From contig PBEM01000004.1 of the NCBI GenBank assembly GCA_002718415.1, positions 100,140-164,139 on the forward strand: 64,000 bases of DNA, read 5' to 3'. The notes below the pieces were generated by a model. It was not told where the DNA came from. It ran no database searches and saw only the letters and a program-made list of their open reading frames with translations. The stretch is from Chloroflexota bacterium (GTDB taxonomy: Bacteria; Chloroflexota; Dehalococcoidia; Lucifugimonadales; Lucifugimonadaceae). A program made the translations under genes and the position numbers. Position 1 is the stretch's first letter, and each line of letters opens with the position of its first letter. Of the stretch, positions 28,513 through 38,197 are shown piece by piece.

Positions 28513-29879
28513 TTCTGTATTCTAATGTGTGGGCTACCATTTGATACCGGTAATGGTGACTGTCCTGATTTACCACATCCTCCACCTTGATTCATTTCTA
28601 AATCATTTGCTACTCCATCAATATTCTTTAATGTTGTAAATAAATTTCCTGATAATTTTACTGGTCTAACTGCTTCTGCAATCTTTCCATTTCTAATCAT
28701 ATAAGATTCTCCAGAAGTAAATGTAAACATTTCATGTTGAGTCATACCTCCATGCCAATTTTTTACATAAATACCATCTTTAATTCCATTAAATAAATCC
28801 TCTACAGTTGCTTTTCCAGGTTCAATAATAGTATTTGTCATTCGAACAATAGGAGGGAAAGAATAACCTATAGATCTAGCGTTCCCAGTAGGTTTTTCAC
28901 CTAATTTTGCTGCTGTTTCTCTTGAATGGAGCCTTCCAACTAACTCACCTTCTCGTACCAAAGGTGAAATTGTCGCAGGAGTACCTTCATCATCATACTT
29001 ATATGATCCTCTTAAAGGATTATTATCAAAATTAATTAATCCACCATCAGTGAAGTTTAAGTGTTCTCCACCAAATTTTCTTCCTAAAAACATTAAATCT
29101 CTTAATTCTTTATTTTCGTAAACATTATCAGCTTCAGACAAGTGTCCAAAAGCTTCATGCACAAAAACACCAGCTAATATAGGATCTAGGACTACGGTTT
29201 TTTCACCTCCAGAAAGAGTTTTAGATTTCAATAAACCTATTGCCTTATCTCTATGTTCCAAAACTAAATCTTCTAAATTCTCAACAAGATCATAATCTCC
29301 TAAAGAACCTATAGAAAAACCAGACTCCAATATATCGTCTCCTATCCTAGTCTGAATTGCAATTCTTGAAATTACATGTGAGTATTCTTGTTCAATATAT
29401 GTACCATCAGAATTTCCAAAATATACTTTTCTTTTCATATCTCCATATATAACGTCTGCACTTGAAATTTTATTTGAAGAAAAAATTAACCCTATATAAT
29501 GTTCCAATAATTCTTTTTTTTCTTTAATGGTTACAAGATTCGGATTCTTTCCCGAAGAATTTACTACTTTATCAATATTAGGTTCAACTTCTGCTAAATT
29601 AGTTTTTGAATCTCCAATACTTTTAGCTTGAAGAAAGGCTTCTGTATGAATATTATTTAAATCTTTTTCTATATCTGACAAAAAATTAAAACTTGAAAAT
29701 CCCCATCCACCTTTGTATGCAGATCTAACATTTCCACCAAAACTAATATTCTGTGAAATATTATCTAATTCCTTACCTTTATAAACTAAACGTGTTGAAT
29801 CTGTTTCTTCAATTCTTATTTCACTATAATCAGAACGATTGTTAAATAAAATATCTGAAAAAAGTTCTTTATACTTCAA
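28497..29879 (-). CDS. tldD: TldD-family metalloprotease
   Basis: HEAFGHLSEAD (HExxxH), EGELVGRLHSRETAAKLGEKPTGNARS; TTG start at 29879 chosen because the longer track ORF overlaps folC. Confidence 0.9.
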   Translation of the reverse strand: MKYKELFSDILFNNRSDYSEIRIEETDSTRLVYKGKELDNISQNISFGGNVRSAYKGGWGFSSFNFLSDIEKDLNNIHTEAFLQAKSIGDSKTNLAEVEPNIDKVVNSSGKNPNLVTIKEKKELLEHYIGLIFSSNKISSADVIYGDMKRKVYFGNSDGTYIEQEYSHVISRIAIQTRIGDDILESGFSIGSLGDYDLVENLEDLVLEHRDKAIGLLKSKTLSGGEKTVVLDPILAGVFVHEAFGHLSEADNVYENKELRDLMFLGRKFGGEHLNFTDGGLINFDNNPLRGSYKYDDEGTPATISPLVREGELVGRLHSRETAAKLGEKPTGNARSIGYSFPPIVRMTNTIIEPGKATVEDLFNGIKDGIYVKNWHGGMTQHEMFTFTSGESYMIRNGKIAEAVRPVKLSGNLFTTLKNIDGVANDLEMNQGGGCGKSGQSPLPVSNGSPHIRIQNCLIS

Positions 29880-29925
29880 AATAAATATTCCCCTAATTAA
29901 ATAAAATCTGAATAATATAACCTTT

Positions 29926-31275
29926 ATGAATATAACATATGAAAATTCAATAAAAAAATTAATGTTCCTAGGAAATTTTGAAAATTTTCCCAACGTTCAA
30001 AAAAGTATAAAATTTGACTTATCTAAAATTAGTAAATTATTAGATTATTGTAATAATCCTCAAAAAAACCAAAAATTCATACATGTCGCTGGAACTAACG
30101 GGAAAGGAAGTACTTCAGCGATAATCTCAAAATGCTTAATAGGATCAGATCTAAAGGTAGGTTTTTTTTCATCTCCATCTATGCATAAAATAACTGAAAG
30201 AATACAAATAAATAATCGTTCAATTCCAGAAAAAGATTTTGCAAATGAATTAAATAATATTTGGCCAATTATTTTAAAAATGTCAAAAGATGAAAATCTA
30301 AAAATATCTTTCTTCGAAGCTATAAATGTTATGGCTCTTAATTATTTTAGGAAAAAAAAAGTAGACATATCAGTGATAGAAGTAGGGATGGGTGGTAGAT
30401 TAGATTCTACTAATATCATTACCCCCCAAATCTCAGTGATTACTGAAATTAGTATGGATCACATGAGCGTTCTAGGAAATAATATAGAAAAAATAACTTT
30501 AGAAAAAGCAGGAATAATAAAAAATAATATACCAGTTATCATTTCTAATCAAATAGATAAAGTAGAGAAGGGGCTAGTACAATATGCTCAAAATATTGGA
30601 GCACCATTACAAAAAACATCTGAATTAGTAACGGTATCTAAAATTCAAAATATGGGCATTAACGGATCAAAAATTTTATTTAATACAACAAAAGGAAAAT
30701 TTAATGTAGAATATCCGCTAATTGGTGAGCATCAAATAAATAATCTATCGACTGCTTTAGCTACTTTAGTGAAATATTCAGATATAAATACTAAATTTAA
30801 CTTAAGTTCTATAACTGAGTCTATACCTAAAGTTAAATGGGCAGGAAGATTTCAGGTATTAAAAAAATCTCCATATTTAATTATTACTGATGGAGCACAC
30901 AACGAAAATGCTGCAAAAGCTTTACTCAAAACCATAAATTACACAGGAATAAATAAAAAAAATATCGTTATAATTTTAGGTGCTGGATATGGTCATGATC
31001 CAAAAATTATAATGAAAATTCTTATAGACTTAAATCCAAGAATAATTCTAACAAAATCAAGACACCCTAAATCAATACCAGTTGATCAACTTAAAAAAAT
31101 TCTAAAAAAGTACAAAAAAAATATTATTGCTGATTTCAATGACATAGAAAATGCCTTATCTTATGGGAAAAAAATAATAAAAAGAAATGAAGTAATAATA
31201 TCTACTGGATCATTATTTATAGCCGCAGAAACTATTGAAACTATTAAAAAAGTTAAAAAAGAATTCTATAATTAA
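29926..31275 (+). CDS. folC: Folylpolyglutamate/dihydrofolate synthase
   Basis: HVAGTNGKGSTSAIIS; VGMGGRLDSTNII; ISMDHMSVLG. Confidence 0.93.
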   Translation: MNITYENSIKKLMFLGNFENFPNVQKSIKFDLSKISKLLDYCNNPQKNQKFIHVAGTNGKGSTSAIISKCLIGSDLKVGFFSSPSMHKITERIQINNRSIPEKDFANELNNIWPIILKMSKDENLKISFFEAINVMALNYFRKKKVDISVIEVGMGGRLDSTNIITPQISVITEISMDHMSVLGNNIEKITLEKAGIIKNNIPVIISNQIDKVEKGLVQYAQNIGAPLQKTSELVTVSKIQNMGINGSKILFNTTKGKFNVEYPLIGEHQINNLSTALATLVKYSDINTKFNLSSITESIPKVKWAGRFQVLKKSPYLIITDGAHNENAAKALLKTINYTGINKKNIVIILGAGYGHDPKIIMKILIDLNPRIILTKSRHPKSIPVDQLKKILKKYKKNIIADFNDIENALSYGKKIIKRNEVIISTGSLFIAAETIETIKKVKKEFYN

Positions 31276-31310
31276 TCAATAAATATATCTTAAGACAAAA
31301 GAAAATAGAT

Positions 31311-32546
31311 ATGAAAGTTGTAATTACGGGTATGGGATTAGTCTCCTGCCTAGGAAATAACGTCAATCAATTTTGGACAAATATAAAAAATGGGATCTCA
31401 GGGATAGATAAAATTTCTTTAGTATCACCTGATCACTTCCCTTGTAAAGTATCTGGAGAAATAAAAGATTTTTCCATAGATCATATTGTATCCAATAAAG
31501 AATCTCGAAGAATGGCTAGATTCACACAATATGCTATACATGCTACTGATCAAGCACTTAAAGATTCTAAACTAAATATCAATGACTATGACCCAAACAG
31601 AGTAGGGATTTTAATGGGAGTTGGCTCAGGAGGCCTCCCTGAAACCGATACACAATCTGAAATAAAAAATAACAAAGGGGTAATGAGGATGAGCCCTTTT
31701 TATATACCTATGATGTTACCTAATATGGCTTCTGCAAATATCAGTCGTATATGGGGAATTACTGGTTACACAAATACTTGTGTAACGGCATGTGCTGCTT
31801 CAACTCAATCGATAGGTGAGGCCGTAGAGGTAATTAAACGAGGTGTCGCCGATATAGTAATTACAGGTGGTTCAGAAGCTGGAATTTGCGAATTGGGCAT
31901 GGGAGGATTTAGTACTATGCATGCTTTATCAACATGGGAAGGAAATCCTAAGGAAGCTTCTAAACCTTTTGATGCAAACAGGGATGGATTTGCTCCTTCC
32001 GAGGGTGCAGGAATTTTAATTATTGAAAGTGAAAAAAATGCTCTAACAAGAAATGCGAATATATATGCAGAAATTATAGGATGGGGAGTATCTTCTGACG
32101 CATTTCACTTAGTACAACCTCACAATGAAGGTTATGGTGCTTCATTAGCTATGAAAAATGCTATCAAATATGCAAATATCTCATTTTCACAAGTAGATTA
32201 TATAAATGCACATGGAACTTCTACCCCAACAAATGATCGTATAGAAACATTAGCAATAAAAAATGTTTTTAAAGAGCTTTCAAAGGAAATCCCAATAAGC
32301 TCTACTAAATCAATGATTGGACACTCTTTAGGAGCATCAGGAGCTTTGGAAGCTATTGCATGTATCAAAACTATTAATGATTCTATAATTCACCCTACAA
32401 TAAATTATAGTGAAAAGGATCCAAATTGCGATCTTGATTATGTCCCAAATATTAAGAGGAAAAAAAAGGTTGATATAGCATTATCAAATAGTTTTGGGTT
32501 TGGAGGTCAAAATGCATGTCTACTCTTAGGAAAGTATTCGAAATAA
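31311..32546 (+). CDS. fabF: Beta-ketoacyl-ACP synthase II
   Basis: CVTACAASTQSIGEA active site, INAHGTSTPTND, KSMIGHSLGASGALEAI. Confidence 0.94.
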   Translation: MKVVITGMGLVSCLGNNVNQFWTNIKNGISGIDKISLVSPDHFPCKVSGEIKDFSIDHIVSNKESRRMARFTQYAIHATDQALKDSKLNINDYDPNRVGILMGVGSGGLPETDTQSEIKNNKGVMRMSPFYIPMMLPNMASANISRIWGITGYTNTCVTACAASTQSIGEAVEVIKRGVADIVITGGSEAGICELGMGGFSTMHALSTWEGNPKEASKPFDANRDGFAPSEGAGILIIESEKNALTRNANIYAEIIGWGVSSDAFHLVQPHNEGYGASLAMKNAIKYANISFSQVDYINAHGTSTPTNDRIETLAIKNVFKELSKEIPISSTKSMIGHSLGASGALEAIACIKTINDSIIHPTINYSEKDPNCDLDYVPNIKRKKKVDIALSNSFGFGGQNACLLLGKYSK

Positions 32547-32555
32547 TTTTTTAAA

Positions 32556-33455
32556 ATGCGATCTATTGTCTTTATTACATCTATTTTATTTATATTGAGC
32601 TTTTTAGGATCTTGCACTTTAAGTAATCTCAATAAATCAGAAGAAAAAATACCTACCTCAAATATCACTACAGAAATTAATAATCCCACTCCAATTCCTA
32701 CAATAACTCCTATTCCCACCCCTACAAATACTCCTATCGCAATAACAGAAAATAAAATCATTAAACCAACTTCCACTAGTACTCCAACAGTAACAAATAC
32801 TCCAGAGCCACCATCTTCTTATACAAATGAAATGGCTAAACTGATTTTTGAAAAAAATATTGACTCAAAACAAATTACCCTTACTTCAGTAACAAAAACT
32901 CTCTGGAAAGACAAATCTATGAATTGCCCAAAACCAGGAATATATTATGAAAAATTTACCCCTCCTGATCACGGATTTATTTATATATTAGAAAGTGATA
33001 AAGAAAAATGGGAATATCATTCAGACTCCACAGGAGAACTAACAATTAACTGCACTGAAGTTAAAAATAATATGACAGACAGTATAAATATTTCTAAAAA
33101 TAACCTATTTGAAAAAGCCATTTCAATAAAAATTTATAGAAATAATCAACAAAAAATCCCTGTTCTTGCAGGAGAAATTACTGATAAAAACGAAATTTTA
33201 TACATCTCTGAATTATTAAATATTCAAATCCCTCTAATAAAAAAATCAAATTGTGAAGCTAAATTTAAAATAGTTTTTAATTTCGATAAAAAAGATAAAA
33301 ATTATGATTGGTTTTGCGAAAATAATAAAAATATGATTAAAGGCTACGGGGACATATGGATAGAATTTGAGAGTGTCGCTCCAAAAGAATTTCAAAATGT
33401 AATCGGAAAATATCTTTCGGGAAAACCATTACCAATAGTCCCTGGAATGGACTAA
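32556..33455 (+). CDS. Lipoprotein with T/P-rich linker and C-terminal globular domain(s)
   Basis: Lipobox FLGSC; PTPIPTITPIPTPTNTP linker; CPKPGIYYEKFTPPDHGFIYILESDKEKWEYHSDSTG domain. Confidence 0.7.
   Translation: MRSIVFITSILFILSFLGSCTLSNLNKSEEKIPTSNITTEINNPTPIPTITPIPTPTNTPIAITENKIIKPTSTSTPTVTNTPEPPSSYTNEMAKLIFEKNIDSKQITLTSVTKTLWKDKSMNCPKPGIYYEKFTPPDHGFIYILESDKEKWEYHSDSTGELTINCTEVKNNMTDSINISKNNLFEKAISIKIYRNNQQKIPVLAGEITDKNEILYISELLNIQIPLIKKSNCEAKFKIVFNFDKKDKNYDWFCENNKNMIKGYGDIWIEFESVAPKEFQNVIGKYLSGKPLPIVPGMD
32682..32816 (+). repeat. T/P-rich low-complexity linker coding tract
   Basis: NPTPIPTITPIPTPTNTPIAITENKIIKPTSTSTPTVTNTPEPP. Confidence 0.7.
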
Positions 33456-34468
33456 TGTTATTATCAAATGGAAAAATACCTAATCCAGTAATTAATAAAT
33501 TAATTTCAAAATTTCATAATAAAGATCCTAGAGTTTTACTTGGACCAGAAATAGGTGAAGATACAGCTCATATTTCTTTTGGTAGTAAAACATTAATCCT
33601 TACCTCTGACCCAATTACATTTGTAGACGAAAATATAGAAAAATATTCTTTACAAATAAATGCTAATGATATAGCTACTTCTGGAGCATTACCAAAATGG
33701 TTTTTAGCGACTGTTTTGTTCTCTGAAAACACTTCAGAAGAAAGTATTTACAAAACATTTAAAAAATTAAATGAAGCAGCAAATCAAATAAATGTGACTA
33801 TAGTTGGAGGGCATACAGAAATAACTAAAGGATTATCACAAACAATCATATCTGGTACTATGATTGGAGAAATAGAAACATCAAGAGCTATAAAAACTTC
33901 GGATGCTAATATTGGTGATGATATTTTACTTTATGGATATATAGGTATAGAAGGGACAAGCATATTAGCAGAAAATTACTCAGAAAAATTAAAGTCTCTT
34001 CAAATTAATCAATCAGTGATAAATAATGCAAAAAAATTAATACTAAATCCAGGAATTTCAATAGTTGAACCAGCAATTCTAGCTTCCTCTACTAATTTAG
34101 TCACTTCAATGCATGATGTCACAGAAGGAGGTATTTGTACTGCATTAAATGAAATTGCAAATGCTTCAAAAAAAGGAATACTAATAAAAAAAAATGAAAT
34201 TCCTATTCTAAATGAAACACAAGAAATTTGTGATAAATTAAAATTAGATCCTTTTGGTTTGATCTCATCAGGAGCATTACTAATAACGACATCCAAAAAT
34301 AATTCCTTTAAAATTATAGAAAAATTAAAGAAAGAAGGATTTGAATTAAAAAAAATTGGGGAAGTTACAAACAACACAGAAATATTGTTTATAGATGAAA
34401 ATGGGTATAAAATTCCTATAAAAAACTTCTATAAAGACGAAATAGTAAAATTTTTTGAATCTGATTAA
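33455..34468 (+). CDS. AIR synthase-related / HypE-like protein
   Basis: GPEIGEDTAHISFG, TSDPITFV, VTIVGGHTEITKGLSQTIISGTMIG; no other hyp genes adjacent. Confidence 0.8.
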   Translation: MLLSNGKIPNPVINKLISKFHNKDPRVLLGPEIGEDTAHISFGSKTLILTSDPITFVDENIEKYSLQINANDIATSGALPKWFLATVLFSENTSEESIYKTFKKLNEAANQINVTIVGGHTEITKGLSQTIISGTMIGEIETSRAIKTSDANIGDDILLYGYIGIEGTSILAENYSEKLKSLQINQSVINNAKKLILNPGISIVEPAILASSTNLVTSMHDVTEGGICTALNEIANASKKGILIKKNEIPILNETQEICDKLKLDPFGLISSGALLITTSKNNSFKIIEKLKKEGFELKKIGEVTNNTEILFIDENGYKIPIKNFYKDEIVKFFESD

Positions 34469-34474
34469 ATATTT

Positions 34475-36655
34475 ATGGAAATTTTAACTGAAATAAATAT
34501 TCCAAAAAATAAATTAAAAACTACTTTGGAATTATACTTAAATCCTACACAAATTGAAGAAATAAATGACGTATTAGATTTCGCTGAAAAAAGTCATAAA
34601 GATCAAAAAAGAATATCAGGAGAGCCCTACATAATACATCCTATCGCTACAGCTCAAAATCTAGCAGAAATGAAATTAGATACTACTACTATCAAAGGAG
34701 CATTACTGCATGATGTTATAGAGGATTGTAACGTTTCATACAATGAAATTGAGAAATTATTTGGTAGTGAAGTAGCATATATAGTTGATGGTGCAACAAA
34801 ATTAAAAAATATAGATAAGATTAATGAAAGTAGCCAAATGGCGATAGAAATTAATACACCTCAAAGAACTCGATCAGCTACTCTAAGAAAAATACTAATT
34901 GCTATGACAAAAGATGTAAGAGTTGTATTAATTAAACTTTCCGATAGACTCCACAATATGCAAACTCTGAAATATTTACCTGCTAGTAGGCAATTAAGAA
35001 TAGCAAGAGAAACTTTAGATATACATGCCCCATTGGCTCACCGATTAGGGATGAATGAAATTAAATGGAAACTAGAAGATGAATCCTTCAGATATCTTAA
35101 TCCTGAAAATTATAAAATGATTTCCAAGCTAGTAGCTAGAAAAAGACTCGAAAGAGAAAGATATGTAAACGCTGCTGTAGAATCATTAAAAACAGAATTA
35201 GAAAAATCTAATATTAAATCATTGATATATGGTAGAGCAAAACATTTATATAGTATTTATAAAAAAATTAACCGGTATCAAGAAATAGGACGAAAATTTA
35301 ATGAAATTCATGATTTATTTGCCTTAAGAATTCTTACCGATAATATAAATGATTGTTACAAAACTTTAGGAATAGTACATTCGAAATGGAGACCTTTACA
35401 AGGTGAATTTGACGATTATATCGGCAATCCAAAAGAGAATATGTATCAATCACTACATACTTCAGTTATTGGTCCAGGTAACTATTCTATGGAGATCCAA
35501 ATTAGGACTAAAGAGATGGAAAAGATAGCACAAGAAGGAGTCGCTTCTCACTGGTCATATAAAGAAGGTGAACAAAACGTAACTAATGGTAATAATTTTG
35601 AACAACAAATTACATGGCTGAAACAAATTTTAGAATGGCAACAAGAATTTACAGAAGATGAAGAGTATTTGTCTTCAGTTAAAACAGATATTTTAAGTGA
35701 TCAAGTATTCGTGTATACTCCAAAAGGAGACGTTATTGATTTGCCGATTGGTGCAACACCATTAGATTTTGCATATCGTGTACATACTGAATTAGGACAT
35801 AATGCTACAAGGGCTTATATAAACAACAAAATAGTAGCATTAAATACAATACTTCAAAATGGAGATTTAGTAGAAATTAAAAAATCTCGTAAAAATAAAG
35901 GTCCAAATATAAATTGGCTAAATCCTGAATTGAATTTTTTATCTTCTATTGGGGCTCAAACTAAAGTAAGACAATGGTTTAATAAACAAAATAAAAATGT
36001 AATTGAACGTGAAGGTAAAAAAATATTAAATAAGGAATTGACTAGATTAAGTATAGATCTATCTGAATCAGAAATAGCAGAAAAGATGGATTTCACCACA
36101 ACGAAAGAATTAATAGAAGCATTAGGATCAGGAACAATACCAATTACAAGAATAGCAGAAGCTATAGACCGCACAGAAAATAAAATAAAAAATAACAACC
36201 CATCTGTTCAACCTGGTGTTTTAGTGGTGATCGGAGAACAAGATCTTCTTACTAAAATAGGTAGATGTTGTAATCCTATTCATGGAGATGAAATAATTGG
36301 CTATCTAACTAGAAATCAAGATGTTACTGTTCATAAAATATCATGTAATAATGCCAAATATTCTTTAAAACCAGAGAAAATAGTTGATGTAAATTGGGGA
36401 GAATATACCACTACATATTCATCTAGATTAATTGTAAATGCCTACGATAGAGTAGGCTTAATTAGAGATATAACAATGGTTGTTTCATCTGAAGGTGTTA
36501 ATATTCATAAAATAACTTCTTCAGAAAACAAAGGTTCAAACGCAGTAAATATTGCAATGACAGTATACACAAGAGGTGTCCAACAATTAAGTAAATTATT
36601 TTCCCGTCTTGAAGCTATACCGGGTATTGAATCAGTAATTAGAATAAACGAGTAA
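34475..36655 (+). CDS. RelA/SpoT-family (p)ppGpp synthetase/hydrolase
   Basis: HD domain YIIHPIATAQNLAEMKLD...HDVIEDC; synthetase YQSLHTSVIGP; TGS and ACT domains. Confidence 0.96.
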   Translation: MEILTEINIPKNKLKTTLELYLNPTQIEEINDVLDFAEKSHKDQKRISGEPYIIHPIATAQNLAEMKLDTTTIKGALLHDVIEDCNVSYNEIEKLFGSEVAYIVDGATKLKNIDKINESSQMAIEINTPQRTRSATLRKILIAMTKDVRVVLIKLSDRLHNMQTLKYLPASRQLRIARETLDIHAPLAHRLGMNEIKWKLEDESFRYLNPENYKMISKLVARKRLERERYVNAAVESLKTELEKSNIKSLIYGRAKHLYSIYKKINRYQEIGRKFNEIHDLFALRILTDNINDCYKTLGIVHSKWRPLQGEFDDYIGNPKENMYQSLHTSVIGPGNYSMEIQIRTKEMEKIAQEGVASHWSYKEGEQNVTNGNNFEQQITWLKQILEWQQEFTEDEEYLSSVKTDILSDQVFVYTPKGDVIDLPIGATPLDFAYRVHTELGHNATRAYINNKIVALNTILQNGDLVEIKKSRKNKGPNINWLNPELNFLSSIGAQTKVRQWFNKQNKNVIEREGKKILNKELTRLSIDLSESEIAEKMDFTTTKELIEALGSGTIPITRIAEAIDRTENKIKNNNPSVQPGVLVVIGEQDLLTKIGRCCNPIHGDEIIGYLTRNQDVTVHKISCNNAKYSLKPEKIVDVNWGEYTTTYSSRLIVNAYDRVGLIRDITMVVSSEGVNIHKITSSENKGSNAVNIAMTVYTRGVQQLSKLFSRLEAIPGIESVIRINE

Positions 36656-36726
36656 CTTTACTGCAAGTAAATAATTATATTTAAGAATATAATAATAAGA
36701 CGTTAAATTTTATTAGGTTATGAAAT

Positions 36727-36966
36727 ATGCCCGCAGCCAAAACATTACGCTCACAAAAAAAAAGAGCTACAAACAATAAAATAGTAAGAACATATACCAA
36801 ATCAAGAATGAAAATGGCATTAGACTCAATTGATTCAAAAGATACTGTAATTTCAGCTATTTCCGCTTTAGATAAAGCAGTTTCTAAAGGGGTATTGCAT
36901 AAGAATAATGCTGCTAGAAAAAAATCTCGTCTAATGAAAAAATTTAATAATAAAACTAAGTCTTAG
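36727..36966 (+). CDS. rpsT: 30S ribosomal protein S20
   Basis: MPAAKTLRSQKKRATNNKIVRTYTKSRMK...VSKGVLHKNNAARKKSRLMKKFN. Confidence 0.93.
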   Translation: MPAAKTLRSQKKRATNNKIVRTYTKSRMKMALDSIDSKDTVISAISALDKAVSKGVLHKNNAARKKSRLMKKFNNKTKS

Positions 36967-37091
36967 TTAACGAAAAATTTAGGTTAAATCCAATTAATTC
37001 TAAAGAAGAAATTCACCAAAATAATCCTTCACGATTTAATTGGAGAATCATTCACCCTTTTATTGAAGAAAACACTATAGCTATTGAAATT

Positions 37092-37427
37092 ATGCCTTGG
37101 AAAGGATTAATCCCTAAATGGAGGTTTGTTTTACCTTCAGAATACAAAGGATTACTTAAATGGGGAATAACTACACCAGGAACAAATAAAATAGATGAAA
37201 ATGTATTAAGACCTATAAAAAATGGCCCAGTCAATTTAGTGGATGGCCCTTCTGTTATATGGTTTGGGGGGCATAAACCGCTATCTACTAAAAGAGCTGG
37301 AATTATAGTATTAAAACAGCCTGTGCCACATTATGTTGCATTCGGTGAATCAGAAGAACCTGAAGGACCACCGAAATCATTAGAAGTGATTTCTTTTGAA
37401 AGTGATAATTTACATCAACATGACTAA
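37092..37427 (+). CDS. Hypothetical protein (reading frame open further upstream without canonical start)
   Basis: ORF; frame continues to 36960 (FNWRIIHPFIEENTIAIEIMPWKG...). Confidence 0.5.
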   Translation: MPWKGLIPKWRFVLPSEYKGLLKWGITTPGTNKIDENVLRPIKNGPVNLVDGPSVIWFGGHKPLSTKRAGIIVLKQPVPHYVAFGESEEPEGPPKSLEVISFESDNLHQHD

Positions 37428-37510
37428 TTTTTATAATATTGCGACAGATATTTTTGTAATTTATTAAGAACGTTGATATTTTTTACTAAGTACAAATAAA
37501 ATAAATAATT

Positions 37511-38188
37511 ATGACTATACTAAGTGTTCGCCAAAAAAAAATAATCGACTTTATAGAAAAATGGTTTGCAGAATATGACTATGCTCCTAGTGTAAGAGAT
37601 ATACAAATAGGATGTGAAATAAGTTCGACTTCAGTAGTACAATACAATTTAGAAAAATTAAAAAAAATTGGAATTTTGAAAAATCATTCTGAGGTTTCTA
37701 GAAGCTTAAGATTAACTCAGCACAATTCACAATTACCTAAATATGGTACAAACAATTTAAATCATAATATAACTGAAATTTTTTCTGTCCCAATGCTTGG
37801 GACTATCTCAGCTGGAGAACCTTTCCCACTACCAGATGAAGAATCATGGTCTGAAATTTACAGTAAAGAACATATTGAATTACCACAATCTATTGCTGGA
37901 AACTCAAGTAATATTTATGCATTAAAAGTTAAAGGTAAATCCATGATTGATGCATTAATCTCTGATGGTGATTTGGTCATAATGCAACATACAAAAATAG
38001 TTAGTAATGGTCAGATGGCTGCTGTAAGAATAATAAAAGACAATACAACAACATTGAAAAATTATTTCCAAAAAGGAAATAACGTACGTTTAGAACCGGC
38101 TAATAAAGATTTCAGGCCGATTTTACTTGAATCAAAAGATGTAGAAATTATAGGAAAAGTAAAAGCAGTTTGGAGAATGCTTAAATAA
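37511..38188 (+). CDS. lexA: LexA repressor
   Basis: N-terminal winged HTH (SVRDIQIGCEISSTSVVQYNLEKLKKIG); SAGEP Ala-Gly cleavage site; GKSMIDALISDGDLVIM Ser and TTLKNYF Lys. Confidence 0.93.
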   Translation: MTILSVRQKKIIDFIEKWFAEYDYAPSVRDIQIGCEISSTSVVQYNLEKLKKIGILKNHSEVSRSLRLTQHNSQLPKYGTNNLNHNITEIFSVPMLGTISAGEPFPLPDEESWSEIYSKEHIELPQSIAGNSSNIYALKVKGKSMIDALISDGDLVIMQHTKIVSNGQMAAVRIIKDNTTTLKNYFQKGNNVRLEPANKDFRPILLESKDVEIIGKVKAVWRMLK

Positions 38189-38197
38189 AATAAATTA

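Noticed and set aside
29880-29993. Extended N-terminus of tldD in the ORF track
   Set aside because: Overlaps the folC start; TTG at 29879 gives a normal TldD N-terminus
32507-32776. Minus-strand 89-aa ORF with GVGIGVIVGIGVG
   Set aside because: Antisense of another T/P linker and the fabF 3' end; artefact
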